This document shows positions 57,172-64,000 of a stretch of 64,000 nucleotides of DNA, in pieces; positions within the stretch are counted from its first letter, which is position 1; every line of letters starts with the position of its first letter. Source of the DNA: Vitis vinifera (taxonomy: Eukaryota; Streptophyta; Magnoliopsida; Vitales; Vitaceae); contig NC_081820.1 of NCBI RefSeq assembly GCF_030704535.1, positions 3,054,501-3,118,500 on the forward strand. The letters are read 5' to 3'. The position numbers and the translations under genes were made by a program. The notes under the pieces are model-generated. The model had not been told where the DNA came from and did no database searches. It saw only the letters and a program-made list of their open reading frames with translations.

Positions 57172-60100
57172 TTAACCTTCTTTCCTGCAACAAAAAAAGT
57201 ATATATTCATCAGAATACTTGTCTTGCTGGGTTTTTTTTTGTAATAACTGTAGATTTATGTAAAAGATAGATCTTGTACTTTCTCTTTCTTCGATCAATG
57301 GCACTATTCCTCATATCATTCTTTGAAAGAGAAGATCCAGCAGGGATTCCATACTGCATAGGAGACAGGGCTGGAGAACCAGCGGAAGTAACAGCAATTG
57401 TTGTAGGTGGTGCAGATTGTGGAGGTGGACCAGGGGCTGGAGTTCCAGCAAGAGGTTCAGGAAGGGGCTTTGGAAGAATGTGCTTCAACCGGTTATTCCT
57501 GTAGTTCTTCCAATAAAAAAATTGCTGCCTATGTGCCAATTCCTAACAGCTCCAAGTAATACAAAAAAACCTTCAGAAACCACCTAATGATAGGCATATA
57601 GAAGATTGTTGGAAACATTACACAAGATGACATGTTTTCTATAACCATGAGGAAGTTTAAAATTTATTTAGTCCAGTTAATTGCCTTTCTGTAGACTTAT
57701 AATTCCAAAAAGAAAGGATTGATAACCGTCCATGTATGGTATGGTATATCATGGCCAAGATAATCAAGTCTTCATGGGCATAACCAGTCAATAAGTTCAA
57801 TGCCACATGGACCAAATCATGTGTCAAATGGATGGCTACAACTCTTGTGGCTGAGCTAGAACTTGTTTTAGCATTGTTCTCATTTATATATACAATCTTA
57901 AAGACCAGAAAATAACAAGTCATTTGTCATTTATTAATTTTGTTGATTGGTTGAGTTCTTGCTAAGGGTGGGAATTCTTTTTTTGTGTTCTCTTTTTTTT
58001 GGATGTGCCTTTGATGCATATTGTATACATCTTGTGTACTTTGGTCCACTATTTCTTTATTGCTTACTTATAAAATTTTATTATTTACCTATCAAAAACC
58101 AATTCAATTCAGTCGTCATTTGCTCAAATCCTTCTCTCAATGTCAAAAGAAAAAAACAAACAAATGTGTATATATATTTTTTTCTTTGGGGGGGTTAAGA
58201 AGGAAGATAAAAGATTAAAATGGGGGGGAAAAAAAAGGGAAACCAAACAATAGAACACTTAAAAGATATGAACTCCTAAGAACTCCTCCAGATTAGACTA
58301 CTTTCTTAGCTAGAACCCTGTTTCCTGAATCCATTGCACTTATCATATATTAAATCAGTAGTACTTTCAAATCATATGCTTTGGCTAAAGTTACATCAGC
58401 AGTATGATCTGGAAGTGTGAACAGGAAAAAAAAAAGACCCAGAGGGTCCTTTTCAAATTTCCTAGGAAGATAACTAATTTCCATGTGGGAGTAACAAAAA
58501 TTCACGGTACAGAAAAGGCTTGCATGATGCAGAATTATTCTCTCTAGATATTAACCAAGAAAACAGAACACTTTGCCAAAAAAGAAAATTGATTTCTTTT
58601 TAAGCGTCTTGAGTTAAAAGGACATAAGACACAAAATTAAAAAATAAGCCACACAATATAAAAGAGATATAGGGCTTGTTTGGGAATGTTTTAAAAAATA
58701 GTTCTTAAGAAACAGTTTTTGAGAATAGTTTTCAAAAACAATTCTCTAATATTTTTTATAACAAAAGTCTGTTTAAAAAATTAGAATGTTCTCAACCTTT
58801 TTATGTGTTTACAAAAAATAAATTTATCTGAAGTGCTTTATTTTCAACCATTTTTCATATTTGTACAATTAATTTTTGAAATAGTCCTTAGAAAATAAGT
58901 GACAACAACTAAAAACAATTAAAATATGTTTTACATACCATTTTTAGAACAAATTCTCAAAAAACTGCTTTTTGTCAAAATATTATCAAACGTGTTTAGT
59001 TTGAAAAACAGTTCCCAAACTAGCTCATAATCTCCAAAGAATTCATGATGGGTGAAGGCTACTTTTTCCTTAAGGAAATCCGCCTCCTGATTTCCTCCCC
59101 CACCAATCAACCCTGCTCTTGCACCCAATCCTCCCAGCAAAATTCCTAACATCCCTCATAAGATATGCATAACGCTGAGAGCCAAACCCACCTCCTCCCC
59201 TCCACCACCCACTCTCCTTTCTTCACCCAATATATGGCCACAAGGGCACATCTTACAGGCACAAAAACCCATATCTCTGGTTTTCACAAAGGACACCTAA
59301 AAATAAATGAGTATATGCCACTTCTAACTCAATAGCGTTTTTCTTTTGTTTTTTGCTTAGAAAAAAAAAAAAAATCAGAAAATCAGTAATGAAACAGCAC
59401 CCAGGAAAATTGAATCAACATCGACAATCAAGATATTTTCTCATCCTTTTTCCCTGTAAATACAAGATAGGCTAGAAACAAACCTTGCTTCCAGGATGAG
59501 CCATTGCATTGCGGAAGTTTGCATTCTGAAGAAGTTCAAGAAAAAAAAGGCAATGTGGATACCTGGAATCATTCCACACCATGAGAATACAAATTCTTGA
59601 AAATGAAAAATAAAAAATAAAGCACAGAAAGGTTACACGCTTTGGTAAGAAGAGAAGGTAGGAGAACAATGATTCCTAGGCTGCTATGACCTTAACATGG
59701 GCATAACATTATTAGATGAGCATGACTCTAAGAGAGTTGCTTACATTATGAATTTTATGTACTCTGGTTGTTGCCAATATTGAAGGTATTTCAAGTAGCC
59801 AATGAAAGCTTCATCTTCAAAATAGCGATTTTGAGCCAAATCTGAGTAAAAAATTCAATAAGCAATCATCAGGGAAGAAACAGAGACTAAACAATTAATG
59901 ACACCAAAGAAGTGAATTCAACACTAAATTTTTTTTGCACTAGAAGTTACCTTTTACGATTTGGATTCATGCTAAAGTGACTTAAAGTGGAAAATAATAT
60001 AGATTACTAATATGAGTTTGTGCATACAGAATTTCAAGATATTTTACCATGTAAGTAGACCTCGTTGCAGATCCTCAAAGCCCATTACAAATGTGCCACA

Positions 60101-61777
60101 AATCTAATTACTTGCCTAATGGCCCATATACATAAAATATATTTGACCAACAAAAGACCACAGTTTTTAAGGTAAGGCAAGGAAAGTTAAGAAAAATGCT
60201 AAAAATTACACAAAAATGGACACCCTTCTCAAGCTATTTTAAGCATCTTCCTTTTCTTCTTTATTCTTTCCTTCACAGCAAGGAAAATGCTGTAAAGAAG
60301 CATTATAATTCATAATTCTGTAATGGCAAACAATAAAGGAAAAACATACAGTGAATGTAGGTGGGATTGGCAAGACATTGGACAAATTCCAACTCAAGGA
60401 GAAACCGTTGTCGGCCATCATCTGGATCCTTGTACACATTTTTTGGCCTGATACACATATTAGATTCTTAGATTCTAGAAAGACCATTATATGAAGGAGG
60501 AAAACTAAACAAATTATATAATCAAGAGAACTACCCATCAACTAACTTCCTCAAAGGCCTTTTTCAGATTTTGAGAAGATGTAGAACAATAGGAAATGAA
60601 AAGGAAAAATCAGATCATAATTTTATCTTTTATACTATTACTCAGATGATAAAAAATTGCACCAAACATTGATTAACACAATTATTTGGCTTAACTTTAC
60701 AACCCCACAAGTATTATAGTTTTTTATTTGAAAAATTCAATGAGGCATCAGATTTTTGGCATATTAGTCAAGGTTTGAAACATTTGATACAGAAGAAGCA
60801 ACATTACGATTCAAGTCATTAAGACAACTACCTGGAGCAAAGCCAGAGCCACCTCAAAAATTATGAAGAAAGAAGGATACTTGCCTCCTAATTGACCTCA
60901 AAACATATAAAAAAGGGCTACTTCTCCTAAGTGAGCTCAAAACATTTATTTTATTTTATTTTTAAAAAGGCTACTTGTCTTGTAATTGCTTGTTACAAAG
61001 GGACTACCTAGAGGAGAGTCCAAGCCATTTAAGAAAATGGAGAACAAGGGCTACTCACAGCAAAAGAGAGAGCTTCCTTTGAGAGGACTACAAAGGAGAG
61101 GGGCCTCCTATAGCAAAGTGAAAGCCATCTCAAAAAATTGAGAAAGGGTTCTTCCCCATGTAAGAGTTGTTGCAGAGAGGGTTTACATGGAAATGCCTAC
61201 TCCAAGCAGAGAGAGGATGACCCAATGCAAAAAAAATTAGAGAAAAGGACCACCTAGTAAAAGATTGCTTAAAACAGAGAAAAGCTTTAGTGCCGGGCTG
61301 CCAAGGAAAGGGCTACTTAGAGCAGAGTGAGAGCCATAGTTAAAAGAGTGGTGCTACATTTATCGGAACAAAAATACAAAGTATACACCTGATTTCACAA
61401 AAAATTTCATCCTATGTCCTTGAGTTTAGGAACCAATAACTTTCATTGAGAAGAAAAAGCCAATAATGAATGGGTTTAAATTCATCCGACGACCCCGAAA
61501 CCCCAAAAGGGCCTGATTTTGAACTATTGAATCATTCCTAGGGTTTTTGACACATAAATCAAGATTGGTGAAACTCAATTCAGTTCATCCTTTTCTGTTC
61601 ATTTTTTTTTTCCTCTCATAACATAATAACAATGACATAACAAAACCAGACTCAAAAAAATTCTCTTTCTTTTCCTTTTTCCACCATTCTCAGCAACCAA
61701 ACAGAGGGAAAACAACGTAAAAACACTCACGAGGTGGGAGTATCAGCCGCACTATCGCTCTCTTTCCCAGAATCCAT
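57172..61777 (-). CDS. MED31: Mediator complex subunit 31 (MED31/SOH1), six coding exons
   Basis: Minus-strand coding exons are 61777-61731, 60447-60350, 59841-59745, 59562-59484, 57542-57280 and 57184-57172, total 597 bp, 198 residues. Introns are GT..AG and all phases agree. MED31 is a small subunit of the nuclear Mediator complex, which links transcription factors to RNA polymerase II. The SOH1 domain (about residues 25-115) is visible: DDGRQRFLLELEFVQCLANP, FEDEAFIGYLKYLQYW, YIKFIMYPHCLFFLELLQ, then HRQQFFYWKNYRNNRL. A Pro/Ala-rich tail follows, ending RRKRKKEG. Length is near the ~196 residues of the Arabidopsis protein. The last exon is a 13-bp micro-exon holding GAAAGAAGGTTAA. Skipping it would extend the frame by about 22 unrelated residues through the intron. 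The gene looks intact. Confidence 0.93.
58680..59020. mobile_element. MITE-like element in MED31 intron 4
   Basis: The left end GTTTGGGAA (58678) mirrors TTCCCAAAC at the right end (59012-59020), and inner text is AACAGTTTTTGAGAA-type as in many other places in the window. It is about 340 bp with no coding capacity. It lies far from the splice sites. The target duplication is not clear. Confidence 0.5.
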
Positions 61778-61794
61778 GAATCCTCCTCGCTCCA

Positions 61795-61876
61795 CTGAGC
61801 AAAACAAATCAATTACACACAACGTAAGGGTCGGGTCATGGAAATGCAAAAATTGCAGGAGAATCACATTAATTAC
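61795..61876 (-). other. Intron in the 5' UTR of MED31
   Basis: On the minus strand ...CTATTTCAG|GTAATTAATG... opens and ...TTGCTCAG|TGGAGCG closes an 82-bp intron, 17 bases upstream of the ATG. Short leader introns like this are common in plant housekeeping genes. The leader exon before it carries a CT-rich run (61908-61930). Confidence 0.55.
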
Positions 61877-62019
61877 CTGAAATAGACCCGAAATCTTCAG
61901 AAAAAAGTTCTCTCTCTCTCTCTCTTTTTTCTTTCTTCTTCTTTCCTCCTCAAAGAAAAACCCTAGAGCTCTTATGCGCTTGTTTCGATTCTCAATCCAT
62001 TGGTATACCAAAAAATTTG

Positions 62020-63560
62020 ATGTTTCGGGAAAAGAAGATTCAAATCATCGGTGCGGCTACAGTCTCCGACGGCGAATGGTGGTTTTGTTCGCGGTCGCCG
62101 TAGTTCAACCGCAGTCAGCTAAAGCATTGGTAGGAGCATCCGTTTTAATATATTTGTATAATTTATTGTTTGCGCTCCCAAATATATTAAAAATAATTTT
62201 TTTTATTAAAATTAATAAATGAAATAAACCTTACCTTTTAATATTAATTCATTTTTAACATAAATACCTTTAATTGTTTCAAATTTTACACATATTTTTT
62301 TTTAAAAAGATTAATTTTACAAGAAAAAATGAGGGCACTTTTGTCAAAATAAAATAAAAAAAATGAAAAAAATTAGATTTTTAAAATTGAATTTTCAATT
62401 ACCTTTTTAATTAAATAACCATTTTTATTTTCAATTATTCATTATACTTAGATAATTATTTTTTTAAAATTTTAAAAAAATTGTAAATAATTTTTATCTT
62501 TAATTATTCTTCATAATTACTTTTCAAAAAATTTTAAAATAAAAATAAAAATAATTTAAAAATAATTTTTATAAAATACCTTATTTTCATAACAAGTCCT
62601 CAAAAGTATCAAATATACTTTTAGCTTTGAAAAACAACTCTCGAACAGATTTTAATTTATTCTCATAAAAAATATTGGATTTAAAAAAATATTTTAACAA
62701 ATTAAGATATTAAAAATATTTTATTATCTCAAATTTTAAAAATAAAAGATAAGCTTACATCTTTTTTTCATACATGGTTATTATATTTTATATTTGTAAA
62801 AACATGTACCCAAACAAAAACAAAATTTATGAATTAATTACTAAAATATTTTCCACAATTATTCTAGCCCATTTCCCCACTGCAAATTTATATTCATAAG
62901 AAAAAGAAAGAAAAAAAATCCGTAAGAAAAATAATTAATTCATATAATTTATTATTAAAAAAAGACAAAAATACAATTAAAATTAATAAAAAATTATACA
63001 TTTTTGAATCATTTAATCTTAATATAAAAATAAATAAATAATAAATTAAATTAAAAGAAAGAAACAATTTATTTATTTTATTTTATTTTTCTATTTTTTT
63101 CATCCTTTTATTTCTCTATTTTCTTTAATTTACCAATTTTCTCAAATTTCCAACAACCAAGTTAAAGAAAAGCAATGAAAAAAAAAACTAGGCACTAAAA
63201 GGGAACAGCTTTAGGGCTTTTATAATGCTTTACTCCAGAATCTAAGCATAGAGACTTCAAAATTACCAATCTAAAACTACAGGAGACGAACAACAAATAT
63301 TTCAAGTCATTCCAGCTAGAAGTCTAAAACAGAGGGCTCCTCCAAAGTTAAAAAAGCATGCAATTAAATAGCATAAATTCATCACTCCTGCTACCAACAA
63401 ATTCTGAGAAAAATCGTGAAGGCCTTCGGCATTAAAATGATGATACAAGCTCATTCCTCCCCCTACCCTCTCTCCAGATTGCAGGGGATATTGGTGTCAA
63501 CGTTACAAGCCAATACAGCCATTGATTGCTCCACACTAGAGGCCATACCCATTTCCTTGC
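62020..63560. other. MED31 upstream region and AT-rich intergenic DNA
   Basis: 62020-62150 is less AT-rich and probably belongs to the MED31 promoter. The remainder is highly AT-rich with no gene recognised. Confidence 0.5.
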
Positions 63561-63562
63561 CC

Positions 63563-63619
63563 CTACTGCCATATCAGTATGGCCTGTACCGCATGGGGCG
63601 CCTGAACCTTGGAACCCTT
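63563..63619 (-). CDS. Possible last exon of an unidentified minus-strand gene
   Basis: On the minus strand a branch-like and T-rich stretch ends in TTGTGCAG, followed by a frame KGSKVQAPHAVQAILIWQ and a TAG stop (63565-63563). GC content is well above the flanks. Upstream exons would lie beyond the end of the window or in 63620-64000, where I could not find a convincing one. An alternative frame also closes quickly (RVPRFRRPMRYRPY), so the call is weak. Confidence 0.3.
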   Translation of the reverse strand, partial: KGSKVQAPHAVQAILIWQ

Positions 63620-64000
63620 CTGCACAACACCAAAATAAACCAATTACTTTTTAATTAGTAACAGGATTGGTTAACACAAACTTTGGCTAAGCTGGATGTT
63701 TCGTAACCATGCAGGCAAACTCTTAATTGCCACTCCACTAGTTTTGTAACCTTGGGTTCTAGTTGTGGAGAGATTTCGAATAAAACCAAGGATATATAGG
63801 GTATATTATAGGCATACTCAGGAGACAATGTGAGGATAGGCATTTTCACTGGCTTAATCACACATAAGCTTCCAAAGATACTACAAGTTAAAAAAAAGAA
63901 AAAAATCTTTAGATGTCAAAGTACATTCATTGCTAATATTACAAGTCATTTGAATTGTTTTCAACCTTTTATCCGGAACTTAAAACACCTGTGACTAGTG

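Noticed and set aside
57274..57504. Gly-rich plus-strand frame
   Set aside because: It is the antisense shadow of the Pro/Ala-rich MED31 exon 5.

Overview
The window reads as nuclear DNA from a flowering plant. Its genes have many introns with GT..AG borders, the intergenic DNA is very AT-rich, and it carries LTR, hAT-like and Mutator-like repeats and microsatellites. The gene set (LIL3, plant-type mitochondrial NAD-glutamate dehydrogenase, MED31) fits a woody eudicot. Grapevine (Vitis) is my best guess from overall style, but the sequence alone does not prove it.

Layout. 1-4995: AT-rich intergenic DNA with microsatellites, a 51-bp tandem repeat, a small MITE and a likely solo LTR. 4996-6296 (minus): LIL3, a plastid light-harvesting-like protein, three exons. 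6430-13470: nested solo LTRs and unidentified repeat DNA. 13.3-48.8 kb: a segmental cluster with three copies of a nine-exon glutamate dehydrogenase (GDH) gene, all on the minus strand. Copy A (15557-18830) and copy C (45089-48006) each assemble to 411 codons with no lesion. Copy B (32178-35435) is a pseudogene. It has a nonsense codon, most of exon 4 deleted, a damaged dinucleotide-binding glycine, a frameshift, a lost TATA region and an inverted duplicate of exon 9. Copies B and C lie in a tandem repeat whose unit starts with a 2.27-kb segment (27538 and 36362) that carries a 1.2-kb Mutator-like foldback element.

Downstream of copy A's promoter, a TG...CA-bounded 4.5-kb insertion (19401-23933) with a 5-bp target duplication carries pieces of host genes: a TIR1/AFB-type auxin receptor, a fructokinase-like kinase and one unidentified open segment. 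The same site is empty next to copy B. A non-autonomous hAT-like element with a perfect 8-bp target duplication sits inside it. Fragments of LIL3 exon 1 lie beyond the 3' ends of GDH copies A and B.

48.9-57.1 kb is mostly AT-rich DNA with one orphan exon-like ORF (48954-49147). 57172-61777 (minus) is MED31, a Mediator subunit, with six coding exons (the last only 13 bp) and a 5'-UTR intron. 62-64 kb is AT-rich and ends with a possible terminal exon of an unidentified minus-strand gene.

The three real genes do not form a pathway. The interest lies in the recent duplication, decay and repeat history of the GDH cluster, especially the exon-9 hairpin in copy B and the gene-fragment-bearing LTR unit beside copy A.
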